Source of the DNA: Kosakonia pseudosacchari | GTDB taxonomy: Bacteria > Pseudomonadota > Gammaproteobacteria > Enterobacterales > Enterobacteriaceae | Direction: 5' to 3' | Assembly: GCF_900184035.1 (NCBI RefSeq) | Contig: NZ_FXWP01000006.1 | Location: forward strand, 1-64,000 | Length of the DNA stretch: 64,000 bases | The notes under the pieces: model-generated | What the model was told of the DNA's origin: nothing | The model's database searches: none | The model's input: only the letters and a program-made list of their open reading frames with translations | In this document: positions 1-8,665 of the stretch, piece by piece | How the letters are laid out: every line of letters starts with the position of its first letter | Numbering within the stretch: position 1 is the stretch's first letter | Made by a program: the position numbers and the translations under genes

Positions 1-28
1 AAAATGTCATCCGGCAGTCGCCGGGGCT

Positions 29-53
29 CCTGTCGGGGATGAACCCCGACAGG
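29..53. repeat. Perfect 10-bp inverted repeat
   Basis: Arms at 29-38 and 44-53 are exact reverse complements around a 5-nt loop. No T tract follows on either strand, so it is not a typical intrinsic terminator. It lies beyond the 3' end of yifB and, by synteny, after the gene that ends left of the window (maoP/yifE in E. coli). Confidence 0.6.
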
Positions 54-82
54 GTATACGCCGATATAGCGAGGGTCTATCG

Positions 83-112
83 AAACATCATCATGGTGTA
101 TTAATGATGTTT
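83..112. repeat. Perfect 9-bp AT-rich inverted repeat
   Basis: AAACATCAT (83-91) and ATGATGTTT (104-112) pair exactly around a 12-nt loop. No function can be assigned; it sits between yifB and the left edge. Confidence 0.5.
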
Positions 113-126
113 CTGGGGATCCCTCA

Positions 127-146
127 GGGCTAAGGCCCCTTTTTTT
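127..146 (+). terminator. Probable terminator of the gene left of the window
   Basis: GGGC-TAAG-GCCC followed by C and seven T. The T tract overlaps the stop codon of yifB on the other strand. It would end a plus-strand transcript entering from the left. Confidence 0.4.
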
Positions 147-1665
147 ACATCAGCATCTTTTGTAGGTGAATCAGTAATCTGTCGATTGCTCGATAACCTA
201 ATGCTTCCTGCAGGTGCGCGCGCTGGATCGCGGGCTCTTCTTCGAGATCGGCTATCGTTCGTGCAACTCTCAGCAGGCGTTGCCAGGCACGTACCGACAA
301 TCCCAGACGTGTTAACGTCTCTTCCAGCCAGGCCCCATCTTCTCTGGTCAGTATACAAAGCTGTTTCGTTTCGCTGCTGTCCAGACGCGCGTTAAGTTTA
401 TTCTGCCGCTGATATTGTCGTGCCTGGGCCTGAATAACCCGTAAGCGTACTGTTCCACTGCTTTCACTTTTATGCTGTGGCTGACTCATCGACCCCGGTG
501 CAAGCAGGGGGATCTCGAGCGACAGATCGAAGCGATCGAGAAAAGGGCCTGATAACTTTCCCAAATAGCGCAGCGTTTGCTCCGGTGTCGAGCGGTTATG
601 ATTTCCCTGGTAATGCCCTGTCGGACTCGGGTTCATGGCGGCGATTAACTGGAAACGTGCGGGATAAGTAACTTTCGCCCTTGCCCGCGAGAGATGGATT
701 TGTCCTGATTCGATAGGTTCGCGGAGTGCATCCAGCACGCGGCGTTCAAATTCCGGTAATTCATCCAGAAACAGAACGCCATTATGCGCCAGCGAAATCT
801 CGCCCGGGGCTGGTATGGAGCCGCCGCCAACCAGCGCCGCTAGTGAAGCACTGTGATGCGGCGCTCTGAATGGGCGTCTGCGCCAGTGGCGAGAGAGTAC
901 CGCTGAATTTACCACGCTCATAATGGCCGCGCTCTCCAGCGCTTCCTGGTTGTTCAATGGTGGCAGCAATCCCCCCAGCCGACTGGCCAGCATGGTCTTG
1001 CCCGTGCCCGGTGGTCCGATTAACAACAGGTTATGTCCACCTGCCGCTGTGATTTCCAGTGCGCGCTTCCCTTGTTCCTGTCCAATAACATCGCTTAAAT
1101 CCTCGCTGTAGGCTTCCTGGTTGCTGCAAAAGGGGGCAGGCGAAGGTAGTGCCTGTTTTCCTTCCAGAAACGCGCACACTTCCTGTAAATGGTCGGCGAC
1201 CAGACACTCCTGCGTTTCCGTAAGGCTCGCTTCAGCTTCGTTTTCTCTGGCAATAACGATGCGTCTGTTGGCTTTGACCGCTTCAATGACAGAAGAGATG
1301 GCACCGGGGACCCCACGTAAAGCGCCTGTAAGGGCAAGTTCGCCGACAAACTCATAACGACTCAGTTCTGATGCTGTTAGCTGCTCAGAAGCGGACAGAA
1401 GCGCGATAGCGATGGGTAAATCGTATCGTCCACCTTCTTTGGGCAGATCCGCGGGTGCCAGGTTGATCGTGATCCTTTTTGCCGGGAATTCATACCCGCT
1501 ATTGATAATGGCGCTACGAACACGATCGCGTGCTTCTTTAACGGTGGTTTCCGGTAGCCCAACAATAGTCAGCCCCGGTAGCCCATTACTGATATGCACT
1601 TCAACGGTGACCAGGGGGGCTGTCACGCCTAACGCCGCTCGCGTAAAAATTACAGACAATGCCAT
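145..1665 (-). CDS. yifB: YifB, magnesium-chelatase-like AAA+ ATPase (ComM family)
   Basis: 506 aa, the family's usual length. An N-terminal ChlI-type/Lon-substrate-like fold is followed by a Mg-chelatase AAA+ core with Walker A GPPGTGKT at residues 217-224 and a downstream DELPEF segment typical of the family, then the Mg-chelatase C-terminal domain. The ATG at 1665 is preceded by GGAGA. In other bacteria the homologue ComM is a hexameric helicase that promotes branch migration during natural transformation; the role in enterics is not settled. It is transcribed away from ilvL, as in E. coli. The name is firm from overall similarity; the function is inferred from the family. Confidence 0.95.
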   Translation of the reverse strand: MALSVIFTRAALGVTAPLVTVEVHISNGLPGLTIVGLPETTVKEARDRVRSAIINSGYEFPAKRITINLAPADLPKEGGRYDLPIAIALLSASEQLTASELSRYEFVGELALTGALRGVPGAISSVIEAVKANRRIVIARENEAEASLTETQECLVADHLQEVCAFLEGKQALPSPAPFCSNQEAYSEDLSDVIGQEQGKRALEITAAGGHNLLLIGPPGTGKTMLASRLGGLLPPLNNQEALESAAIMSVVNSAVLSRHWRRRPFRAPHHSASLAALVGGGSIPAPGEISLAHNGVLFLDELPEFERRVLDALREPIESGQIHLSRARAKVTYPARFQLIAAMNPSPTGHYQGNHNRSTPEQTLRYLGKLSGPFLDRFDLSLEIPLLAPGSMSQPQHKSESSGTVRLRVIQAQARQYQRQNKLNARLDSSETKQLCILTREDGAWLEETLTRLGLSVRAWQRLLRVARTIADLEEEPAIQRAHLQEALGYRAIDRLLIHLQKMLM

Positions 1666-1983
1666 AGGCTCTCCTTTTCGCAGACATTATCTGTTTTGGT
1701 TATTGCTTTTCATTATCGAAACATTGTTTTTGCGCGCACATTTCCTGAATTTCACTGCAATTAGTCGCTTTTTTCATTGGGTTGGAATGGTGATCGCAGC
1801 GTTGTATTACGCCTCCAAAACGTGAGAAATTTTCACCAAGACTTTTCTCTATAAAAAACAAACATTTTTTGTCATTTTGTCGGGGCAACCGCAAATTGCG
1901 TCATAAATTTTTCTTGTTTCTTGTCTTAAATCTGTGTTACCTCTTTAGGCATTCCTTCGAACATGAAGCAAGAACGAACACAA
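1666..1983 (+). promoter_or_regulatory. ilv operon promoter region
   Basis: The 318-bp gap between yifB and ilvL is A/T-rich. Aligned by eye with the E. coli ilvP2 region as remembered, the best promoter is TTGTTT at 1914-1919 and TTACCT at 1937-1942, 17 bp apart; the stretch just after it (CTCTTTAGGCATTCCTTCGA) looks conserved with E. coli. The upstream A/T tracts would suit IHF or UP-element activation, known at E. coli ilvP2, but I cannot place a clear IHF site. Confidence 0.55.
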
Positions 1984-2082
1984 ATGAAAGCCCTTCTACG
2001 AGTGATTAGCCTGGTCGTGATTAGCGTGGTGGTGATTATTATCCCACCGTGCGGGGCTGCACTTGGACGAGGAAAGGCTTAA
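1984..2082 (+). CDS. ilvL: ilvGMEDA operon leader peptide
   Basis: 32 codons, very rich in Leu, Val and Ile, including the run VVISVVVIII. It is nearly identical to the E. coli IlvL peptide; residue 2 is Lys where I recall Thr. Ribosome stalling at these codons when charged tRNA for Ile, Val or Leu is scarce prevents formation of the terminator at 2107-2137 and lets transcription continue into ilvG. The peptide itself has no other known role. The codon bias and the terminator just downstream identify it without ambiguity. Confidence 0.96.
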   Translation: MKALLRVISLVVISVVVIIIPPCGAALGRGKA

Positions 2083-2106
2083 AAAACAAGCCTTAACGAA
2101 CTAAGA

Positions 2107-2137
2107 CCCCCGCACCGAAAGGTCCGGGGGTTTTTTT
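2107..2137 (+). terminator. ilv attenuator terminator
   Basis: A GC-rich hairpin (arms CCCCCGCACC at 2107-2116 and GGTCCGGGGG at 2121-2130, GAAA tetraloop, one mismatch) is followed by seven T. It is the classic attenuator of ilvGMEDA, controlled by ilvL translation. Confidence 0.92.
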
Positions 2138-2168
2138 ATGACCTAAAAACATAAACGAGGAGCAGAGA

Positions 2169-2219
2169 ATGAGTAGTAGCACAAAATTCTGTTTCTCCCG
2201 ATATCCGGCGGGGAACTGA
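2169..2219 (+). CDS. ilvX: IlvX small peptide between attenuator and ilvG
   Basis: 16 codons, [16 protein letters not shown], with a strong GAGGAG ribosome site (2157-2162) and a stop 2 nt before the ilvG ATG. It matches the E. coli IlvX peptide as I remember it ([11 protein letters not shown]...). The ilvG ribosome site lies inside its last codons, so ilvX translation may be coupled to ilvG. No function is established. Confidence 0.8.
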   Translation: MSSSTKFCFSRYPAGN

Positions 2220-2221
2220 CT

Positions 2222-3868
2222 ATGAATGGGGCACAGTGGGTAGTACATGCGTTGCGAGCGCAGAAAGTCGATATCGTCTTCGGCTATCCGGGCGGCGCAA
2301 TTATGCCGGTTTACGATGCATTGTATGACGGCGGCGTGGAACACCTACTTTGCCGGCACGAGCAGGGCGCGGCGATGGCCGCTATTGGCTATGCTCGCGC
2401 TACCGGTAAAACCGGCGTTTGCATCGCCACTTCCGGCCCGGGCGCGACGAACCTGATCACCGGTCTTGCTGATGCGTTATTAGATTCCGTCCCGGTTGTT
2501 GCCATCACCGGCCAGGTTGCTGCCCCGCTTATCGGTACCGACGCGTTTCAGGAAGTAGACGTACTCGGTTTATCCCTGGCCTGCACCAAGCACAGCTTCC
2601 TGGTTGAATCGCTGGAAGAGTTACCGCGAGTCATGGCTGAGGCGTTCTACGTGGCGAATTCCGGTCGCCCAGGTCCGGTTCTGGTGGATATTCCGAAAGA
2701 CATCCAGCTGGCTGAAGGCGAACTGGAACCCTGGTTAGCGACCGTCGACGATGAGCACTCTTTCCCGCAGGCTGAAGTTAAACAGGCCGTGCAGATGCTT
2801 TCGCAGGCAACAAAACCGATGCTGTACGTTGGCGGCGGTGTGGGCATGGCGCAGGCGGTTCCGGCGCTGCGTGCGTTTCTGAGCGTGACGCAAATGCCGA
2901 TCACTTGCACGCTGAAAGGGCTGGGCGCGGTGGAAACTGATTATGCTTACTATCTCGGCATGCTGGGGATGCACGGTACGAAAGCCGCGAATTTCGCCGT
3001 GCAGGAGTGTGACTTGCTGATTGCCGTTGGTGCCCGCTTTGACGATCGCGTGACCGGTAAGCTGAATACCTTCGCCCCGAACGCCAAAGTGATCCATATG
3101 GATATCGATCCGGCGGAAATGAGCAAACTGCGCCAGGCGAACGTTGCGTTGCAGGGCGATTTAAATGCTCTGCTGCCTGCGCTACAACAGCCGCTGGCAA
3201 TTGATGCGTGGCGTCAATACAGCGCGGACCTGCGTCGTGAACATGCCTGGCGTTATGATCATCCGGGTGAGGCTATTTATGCGCCGTTGTTATTAAAACA
3301 GCTCTCCGATCGCAAGCCGGAAAACAGCGTGGTCACTACCGACGTGGGTCAACATCAAATGTGGGCGGCGCAACATTTGTGTTTCAGCCGCCCGGAAAAT
3401 TTCATCACGTCCAGTGGATTAGGTACGATGGGCTTCGGTCTGCCCGCCGCCGTTGGCGCGCAGGTTGCCCGCCCGGACGATACGGTAATTTGTATCTCCG
3501 GTGACGGCTCCTTCATGATGAATGTTCAGGAGCTCGGCACCGTTAAACGTAAGCAATTACCGCTGAAGATTGTCTTACTGGACAACCAGCGTTTAGGGAT
3601 GGTTCGCCAGTGGCAGCAGTTATTCTTCAACGAGCGTTATAGCGAAACCACCCTGACTGATAACCCCGATTTCCTCACGCTGGCCAGCGCTTTCGGCATC
3701 CCCGGCCAGCACATCACCCGAAAAGACCAGGTTGAAGCGGCACTCGACACGATGCTCACGAGCCCAGGGCCATACCTGCTTCATGTCTCAATTGATGAAC
3801 TTGAGAATGTCTGGCCACTGGTGCCGCCCGGCGCCAGTAACTCACAAATGCTGGAGAAATTATCATGA
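2222..3868 (+). CDS. ilvG: Acetolactate synthase II, large subunit
   Basis: 548 aa, full length, ThDP- and FAD-dependent acetohydroxyacid synthase. It condenses pyruvate with pyruvate (valine/leucine path) or with 2-ketobutyrate (isoleucine path). The N-terminal ThDP domain carries the catalytic Glu in the HEQGA segment, a central FAD domain follows, and the C-terminal ThDP motif GDGSFMMN lies near residue 428. Isozyme II is relatively insensitive to valine. In E. coli K-12 this gene is broken by a frameshift; here the frame is open throughout, so the operon is expected to make active AHAS II. The stop overlaps the ilvM start by 4 nt (ATGA). Confidence 0.98.
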   Translation: MNGAQWVVHALRAQKVDIVFGYPGGAIMPVYDALYDGGVEHLLCRHEQGAAMAAIGYARATGKTGVCIATSGPGATNLITGLADALLDSVPVVAITGQVAAPLIGTDAFQEVDVLGLSLACTKHSFLVESLEELPRVMAEAFYVANSGRPGPVLVDIPKDIQLAEGELEPWLATVDDEHSFPQAEVKQAVQMLSQATKPMLYVGGGVGMAQAVPALRAFLSVTQMPITCTLKGLGAVETDYAYYLGMLGMHGTKAANFAVQECDLLIAVGARFDDRVTGKLNTFAPNAKVIHMDIDPAEMSKLRQANVALQGDLNALLPALQQPLAIDAWRQYSADLRREHAWRYDHPGEAIYAPLLLKQLSDRKPENSVVTTDVGQHQMWAAQHLCFSRPENFITSSGLGTMGFGLPAAVGAQVARPDDTVICISGDGSFMMNVQELGTVKRKQLPLKIVLLDNQRLGMVRQWQQLFFNERYSETTLTDNPDFLTLASAFGIPGQHITRKDQVEAALDTMLTSPGPYLLHVSIDELENVWPLVPPGASNSQMLEKLS

Positions 3869-4134
3869 TGCAACATCAGGTCGCCGTTGAGGCCCGCTTC
3901 AATCCTGAAACGTTAGAACGCGTGCTGCGCGTGGTGCGTCACCGTGGCTTTCAGGTATGTGCGATGAATATGGAAACCGCCAGTGATGCGCGGAATATAA
4001 ATATCGAATTGACCGTTGCCAGCCCGCGGCCTGTCGAATTACTGTTTAGCCAGTTAAGCAAACTTGTTGACGTTGCCCGGGTTGATATCCGCCAGCGTGC
4101 CACATCATCACAATCACAACAAATCCGCGCGTAA
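3865..4134 (+). CDS. ilvM: Acetolactate synthase II, small regulatory subunit
   Basis: 89 aa, a single ACT-type domain with a short C-terminal tail, the usual length for IlvM. It stabilises and activates the IlvG catalytic subunit. The ATGA overlap with ilvG indicates translational coupling and a fixed subunit ratio. The ilvE start lies 18 nt downstream behind GGAAG. Confidence 0.96.
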   Translation: MMQHQVAVEARFNPETLERVLRVVRHRGFQVCAMNMETASDARNINIELTVASPRPVELLFSQLSKLVDVARVDIRQRATSSQSQQIRA

Positions 4135-4151
4135 GCGCAAAAGGAAGAATA

Positions 4152-5081
4152 ATGACGACGAAAAAAGCAGACTACATTTGGTCTAATGGCGAGATGGTTC
4201 GTTGGGAAGATGCAAAAGTCCATGTAATGTCCCACGCGCTGCATTACGGTACTTCCGTGTTTGAAGGTATCCGTTGCTATGACTCGCATAAAGGTCCGGT
4301 AGTCTTCCGCCATCGTGAACATATGCAGCGTCTGCGCGATTCCGCCAAAATCTATCGTTTCCCGGTATCTCAGAGCGTGGATGAGCTGATGGAAGCCTGC
4401 CGCGCAGTGATCCGCAAAAACAATCTGACCAGCGCCTATATTCGTCCGCTGGTGTTTGTGGGCGATGTTGGCATGGGCGTTAACCCTCCTGCGGGCTACA
4501 CCACTGATGTGATCATCGCCGCGTTCCCGTGGGGCGCTTACCTCGGTGCGGAAGCGCTGGATCAGGGGATCGACGCGATGGTTTCTTCCTGGAATCGTGT
4601 TGCGCCGAACACCATCCCGACAGCCGCAAAAGCGGGCGGTAACTACCTCTCTTCCCTGCTTGTGGGCAGCGAAGCCCGCCGCCATGGCTACCAGGAAGGG
4701 ATCGCGCTGGACGTGAACGGCTACATCTCTGAAGGTGCGGGCGAAAACCTGTTTGAAGTAAAAGATGGCATCCTGTTCACGCCGCCGTTTACCTCCTCTG
4801 CCCTGCCGGGTATCACCCGCGATGCGATCATCAAGCTGGCGAAAGAGCTGAACATCGAAGTTCGTGAGCAGGTGCTGTCCCGTGAATCGCTGTATCTGGC
4901 GGATGAAGTATTTATGTCCGGTACCGCAGCGGAAATCACGCCGGTGCGCAGTGTCGACGGCATTCAGGTGGGCGAAGGTCGTTGCGGCCCGGTCACCAAA
5001 CGTATTCAGCAAGCATTCTTTGGCCTCTTTACCGGTGAAACGGAAGATAAGTGGGGCTGGTTGGATCAAGTTAATCCATAA
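4152..5081 (+). CDS. ilvE: Branched-chain amino acid aminotransferase
   Basis: 309 aa, class IV (D-amino-acid-transaminase fold) PLP enzyme. It performs the last step of Ile, Val and Leu synthesis using glutamate. The PLP lysine lies in the AAKAGGNY segment (near residue 160), and the SEGAGENLF phosphate-binding segment is present. A strong GGAAG site precedes the ATG. It is in operon with ilvGM; an ERIC element separates it from ilvD. Confidence 0.98.
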   Translation: MTTKKADYIWSNGEMVRWEDAKVHVMSHALHYGTSVFEGIRCYDSHKGPVVFRHREHMQRLRDSAKIYRFPVSQSVDELMEACRAVIRKNNLTSAYIRPLVFVGDVGMGVNPPAGYTTDVIIAAFPWGAYLGAEALDQGIDAMVSSWNRVAPNTIPTAAKAGGNYLSSLLVGSEARRHGYQEGIALDVNGYISEGAGENLFEVKDGILFTPPFTSSALPGITRDAIIKLAKELNIEVREQVLSRESLYLADEVFMSGTAAEITPVRSVDGIQVGEGRCGPVTKRIQQAFFGLFTGETEDKWGWLDQVNP

Positions 5082-5082
5082 A

Positions 5083-5204
5083 TACCCGTCATACTTCAGG
5101 TTGTAGGTGTGTTGGCCGCAATCGTTCATCCCCGTCACTTACTTCGGTAAGCTCCCGGGGATTCGCTCGCTTGCCGCCTCCCTACAACCCGAATTTTTAG
5201 GGTA
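5083..5204. repeat. ERIC (IRU) intergenic repeat, full-length copy
   Basis: A 122-bp imperfect palindrome in the ilvE-ilvD gap. The outer ends are TACCC/GGGTA, the inner arms TTGTAGG (5101-5107) and CCTACAA (5181-5187), and the core hairpin CTTAC-TTCG-GTAAG is flanked by CCCCG/CGGGG. The core matches the reverse complement of the sequence targeted by standard ERIC primers (AGTGACTGGGG and CCAGGAGCTTAC). It is transcribed within the ilv operon and could affect mRNA stability between ilvE and ilvD. Confidence 0.9.
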
Positions 5205-5267
5205 TCGCAAATAAATATGGGATGGCACGCACCACCCCATCGACAAGATAGACGGGAGTAAAAGAGC

Positions 5268-7118
5268 ATGCCTAAGTACCGTTCCGCCACCACCACCCAC
5301 GGGCGCAATATGGCGGGTGCCCGCGCGCTGTGGCGCGCAACCGGGATGACCGACGCCGATTTCGGCAAGCCGATTATCGCTGTCGTGAACTCGTTTACCC
5401 AGTTCGTGCCGGGCCACGTTCACCTGCGCGATCTCGGTAAGCTGGTTGCGGAGCAAATCGAAGCCGCAGGCGGCGTGGCGAAAGAGTTCAACACCATCGC
5501 CGTTGATGATGGCATCGCCATGGGCCACGGCGGCATGCTTTACTCACTGCCTTCCCGCGAGCTGATTGCCGATTCCGTTGAATACATGGTCAATGCCCAC
5601 TGCGCTGATGCGATGGTGTGTATTTCCAACTGCGACAAAATTACCCCGGGGATGCTGATGGCTTCTCTGCGGTTGAATATTCCGGTGATTTTCGTCTCCG
5701 GCGGCCCGATGGAAGCCGGGAAAACCAAACTTTCCAACCAGATAATCAAACTCGATCTGGTGGATGCCATGATTCAGGGCGCAGACCCGAAAGTCTCTGA
5801 CGATCAGAGCGAACAGGTAGAGCGCTCCGCCTGCCCAACTTGCGGCTCCTGCTCCGGCATGTTCACCGCCAACTCGATGAACTGTCTGACCGAAGCGCTG
5901 GGGCTGTCGCAGCCGGGTAACGGCTCGCTGCTGGCGACCCACGCTGACCGTAAAGAGCTGTTTATCAACGCGGGCAAACGTATTGTTGAGCTGACCAAAC
6001 GCTATTACGAGCAGGATGATACCAGCGCACTGCCGCGTTCCATCGCCAGTAAAGCGGCGTTTGAGAACGCCATGACGCTGGATATCGCCATGGGTGGCTC
6101 TACTAACACCGTTCTGCACTTGCTGGCTGCCGCGCAGGAAGCGGAGATTGATTTCACCATGAGTGACATCGATAAACTGTCCCGCAAAGTTCCGCAGCTG
6201 TGTAAAGTCGCGCCGAGTACGCAGAAATACCATATGGAGGATGTACACCGCGCCGGTGGCGTGCTGGGCATTCTGGGTGAGCTGGATCGCGCTAATTTGT
6301 TGAACCGGGATGTGAAAAACGTACTCGGTCTGACGCTGCCGCAAACCCTTGAGCAGTACGACGTGATGCTGACCAAAGACGACGCGGTGAAAACCATGTT
6401 CCGCGCAGGCCCGGCAGGCATCCGCACCACGCAAGCGTTCTCACAAAACTGCCGCTGGGACACGCTGGATGACGATCGCGCTGAAGGCTGCATCCGTTCG
6501 CTGGAGCACGCCTACAGCCAGGACGGCGGTCTGGCCGTGCTGTACGGCAACTTTGCGGAAAACGGCTGTATCGTCAAAACCGCAGGCGTTGATGACAGCA
6601 ACCTGACATTCACCGGTCCGGCGAAAGTGTACGAAAGCCAGGACGCAGCGGTGGACGCCATTCTCGGCGGCAAAGTTGTCGCAGGGGACGTGGTGGTGAT
6701 TCGTTACGAAGGGCCGAAAGGCGGGCCGGGGATGCAGGAAATGCTCTACCCAACCAGCTTCCTGAAATCAATGGGGCTCGGCAAAGCGTGTGCGCTGATC
6801 ACCGACGGGCGTTTCTCCGGCGGCACATCGGGTTTATCTATCGGTCACGTTTCCCCGGAAGCGGCAAGCGGCGGCAATATTGGCCTGATTGAAGATGGCG
6901 ATATCATCGCTATCGATATCCCGAGCCGTAGCATTCAACTGCAACTGAGCGATCGCGAACTGGCGGCACGTCGTGAAGCGCAGGAAGCCCGCGGCGATAA
7001 AGCCTGGACGCCGGTTGACCGTGAACGTCAGGTCTCCTTCGCGCTGCGCGCTTATGCCAGTCTCGCGACCAGTGCGGATAAAGGCGCGGTTCGCGATAAA
7101 TCCAAACTTGGGGGTTAA
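5268..7118 (+). CDS. ilvD: Dihydroxy-acid dehydratase
   Basis: 616 aa, IlvD/Edd family Fe-S dehydratase. It converts 2,3-dihydroxy-isovalerate and -methylvalerate to the 2-keto acids. Cysteine-containing cluster motifs CISNCDK (near residue 120) and [11 protein letters not shown] (near 192) are visible. The ATG at 5268 follows GGGAG. The stop TAA shares its last A with the first of two tandem ATG codons at the ilvA start. Confidence 0.98.
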   Translation: MPKYRSATTTHGRNMAGARALWRATGMTDADFGKPIIAVVNSFTQFVPGHVHLRDLGKLVAEQIEAAGGVAKEFNTIAVDDGIAMGHGGMLYSLPSRELIADSVEYMVNAHCADAMVCISNCDKITPGMLMASLRLNIPVIFVSGGPMEAGKTKLSNQIIKLDLVDAMIQGADPKVSDDQSEQVERSACPTCGSCSGMFTANSMNCLTEALGLSQPGNGSLLATHADRKELFINAGKRIVELTKRYYEQDDTSALPRSIASKAAFENAMTLDIAMGGSTNTVLHLLAAAQEAEIDFTMSDIDKLSRKVPQLCKVAPSTQKYHMEDVHRAGGVLGILGELDRANLLNRDVKNVLGLTLPQTLEQYDVMLTKDDAVKTMFRAGPAGIRTTQAFSQNCRWDTLDDDRAEGCIRSLEHAYSQDGGLAVLYGNFAENGCIVKTAGVDDSNLTFTGPAKVYESQDAAVDAILGGKVVAGDVVVIRYEGPKGGPGMQEMLYPTSFLKSMGLGKACALITDGRFSGGTSGLSIGHVSPEAASGGNIGLIEDGDIIAIDIPSRSIQLQLSDRELAARREAQEARGDKAWTPVDRERQVSFALRAYASLATSADKGAVRDKSKLGG

Positions 7119-7120
7119 TG

Positions 7121-8665
7121 ATGGCCGAATCCCAACCCCTCTCAGCCGCTCCCGAAGGAGCGGAATATCTGAGAGCGGTGCTGCGTGCGCCGGTTTACGA
7201 AGCGGCGCAGGTAACGCCGCTGCAAAAAATGGAGAAGCTCTCTTCGCGTCTCGACAATGTGATCCTGGTGAAGCGCGAAGATCGCCAGCCGGTGCACAGC
7301 TTTAAGCTGCGTGGCGCGTACGCGATGATTGCCGGGCTGACGCCTGAGCAAAAAGCGCATGGTGTGATTACGGCTTCTGCGGGCAATCATGCGCAGGGCG
7401 TGGCAATGTCATCGACGCGTCTGGGTATCAAATCGCTGATTGTAATGCCTGTCGCCACGGCGGATATCAAAGTGGATGCGGTGCGCGGCTTTGGTGGCGA
7501 AGTGCTGTTGCATGGCGCCAACTTTGACGAAGCGAAAGCGAAAGCCATTGAACTGGCCGAACAACAAGGTTTCACCTTTGTGCCGCCGTTTGATCACCCG
7601 ATGGTAATCGCCGGGCAGGGTACGCTGGCGCTGGAATTGCTGCAACAGGACGCACACATTGATCGCGTTTTTGTGCCGGTCGGCGGCGGCGGTTTAGCGG
7701 CGGGCGTGGCGGTGTTGATTAAACAACTGATGCCGCAAATCAAAGTGATTGCCGTGGAAGCGGAAGACTCCGCGTGCCTGAAAGCGGCACTGGATGCAGG
7801 TCATCCGGTCGAGTTACCGCGCGTGGGCTTGTTTGCCGAAGGCGTGGCGGTAAAACGTATCGGTAACGAAACCTTCCGTCTGTGCAAAGAGTATCTCGAC
7901 GATATCATCACCGTGGATAGCGATGCGATTTGCGCGGCGATGAAAGATTTGTTCGAAGATGTTCGCGCCGTCGCGGAACCGTCTGGCGCGCTGGCGCTGG
8001 CAGGAATGAAAAAATATATCGCCAAACACAACATTCGCGGCGAGCGGCTGGCGCATGTGCTTTCTGGCGCAAACGTCAATTTCCACGGCTTGCGTTATGT
8101 TTCTGAGCGTTGCGAGTTGGGCGAGCAGCGTGAAGCGCTGCTGGCGGTGACCATTCCGGAAGAGAAAGGTAGCTTCCTGAAGTTTTGTCAGTTGTTGGGC
8201 GGGCGCTCTGTGACCGAGTTTAACTATCGCTTTGCCGATGCCAAAGATGCCTGCATTTTTGTCGGCGTGCGGTTAAGCCGGGGGCTGGAGGAGCGTAAAG
8301 AGATCCTCGATCTGCTGCACGAAGGCGGTTACAGCGTGGTGGATCTTTCCGATGACGAGATGGCGAAACTGCATGTGCGTTACATGGTGGGGGGACGACC
8401 GTCGAAACCGCTGCGTGAACGTCTGTACAGTTTTGAGTTCCCGGAATCGCCGGGTGCGCTGCTGAAGTTCCTGCATACGCTCGGTACGCACTGGAATATT
8501 TCATTGTTCCATTACCGCAGCCACGGCACTGATTATGGGCGCGTTCTGGCGGCGTTCGAACTGGGCGAGCATGAACCGGATTTCGAAACCCGGCTCAACG
8601 AGCTGGGTTACGAATGCCACGACGAAACGCATAACCCGGCGTTCCGCTTTTTCCTTGCCGGTTAG
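7121..8665 (+). CDS. ilvA: Threonine deaminase (biosynthetic)
   Basis: 514 aa from the second of two tandem ATG codons (7118 and 7121), the length of E. coli IlvA. A PLP-dependent fold type II catalytic domain has its Schiff-base lysine in HSFKLRGAY (near residue 62) and the glycine-rich phosphate loop VGGGGLAAG. Two C-terminal ACT-like regulatory domains, starting near residue 330, bind isoleucine (inhibitor) and valine (activator). It commits threonine to isoleucine by forming 2-ketobutyrate, the co-substrate of IlvG. The stop overlaps the ilvY stop by 4 nt (convergent). Confidence 0.98.
   Translation: MAESQPLSAAPEGAEYLRAVLRAPVYEAAQVTPLQKMEKLSSRLDNVILVKREDRQPVHSFKLRGAYAMIAGLTPEQKAHGVITASAGNHAQGVAMSSTRLGIKSLIVMPVATADIKVDAVRGFGGEVLLHGANFDEAKAKAIELAEQQGFTFVPPFDHPMVIAGQGTLALELLQQDAHIDRVFVPVGGGGLAAGVAVLIKQLMPQIKVIAVEAEDSACLKAALDAGHPVELPRVGLFAEGVAVKRIGNETFRLCKEYLDDIITVDSDAICAAMKDLFEDVRAVAEPSGALALAGMKKYIAKHNIRGERLAHVLSGANVNFHGLRYVSERCELGEQREALLAVTIPEEKGSFLKFCQLLGGRSVTEFNYRFADAKDACIFVGVRLSRGLEERKEILDLLHEGGYSVVDLSDDEMAKLHVRYMVGGRPSKPLRERLYSFEFPESPGALLKFLHTLGTHWNISLFHYRSHGTDYGRVLAAFELGEHEPDFETRLNELGYECHDETHNPAFRFFLAG

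Noticed and set aside
3951-5138. 395-aa minus-strand open frame opposite ilvE
   Set aside because: It is antisense to the well-conserved ilvE and ilvM codons and is rich in Arg, His and Phe as expected from a shadow of GC-rich coding DNA; no family is recognised.
5083-5204. A novel mobile palindromic repeat shared by three sites
   Set aside because: The core matches the well-known ERIC/IRU element, so it is not a new family; only the deleted copy and the positions are of interest.
5544-6434. 296-aa minus-strand open frame opposite ilvD
   Set aside because: Shadow of ilvD, whose Fe-S motifs lie in this span.
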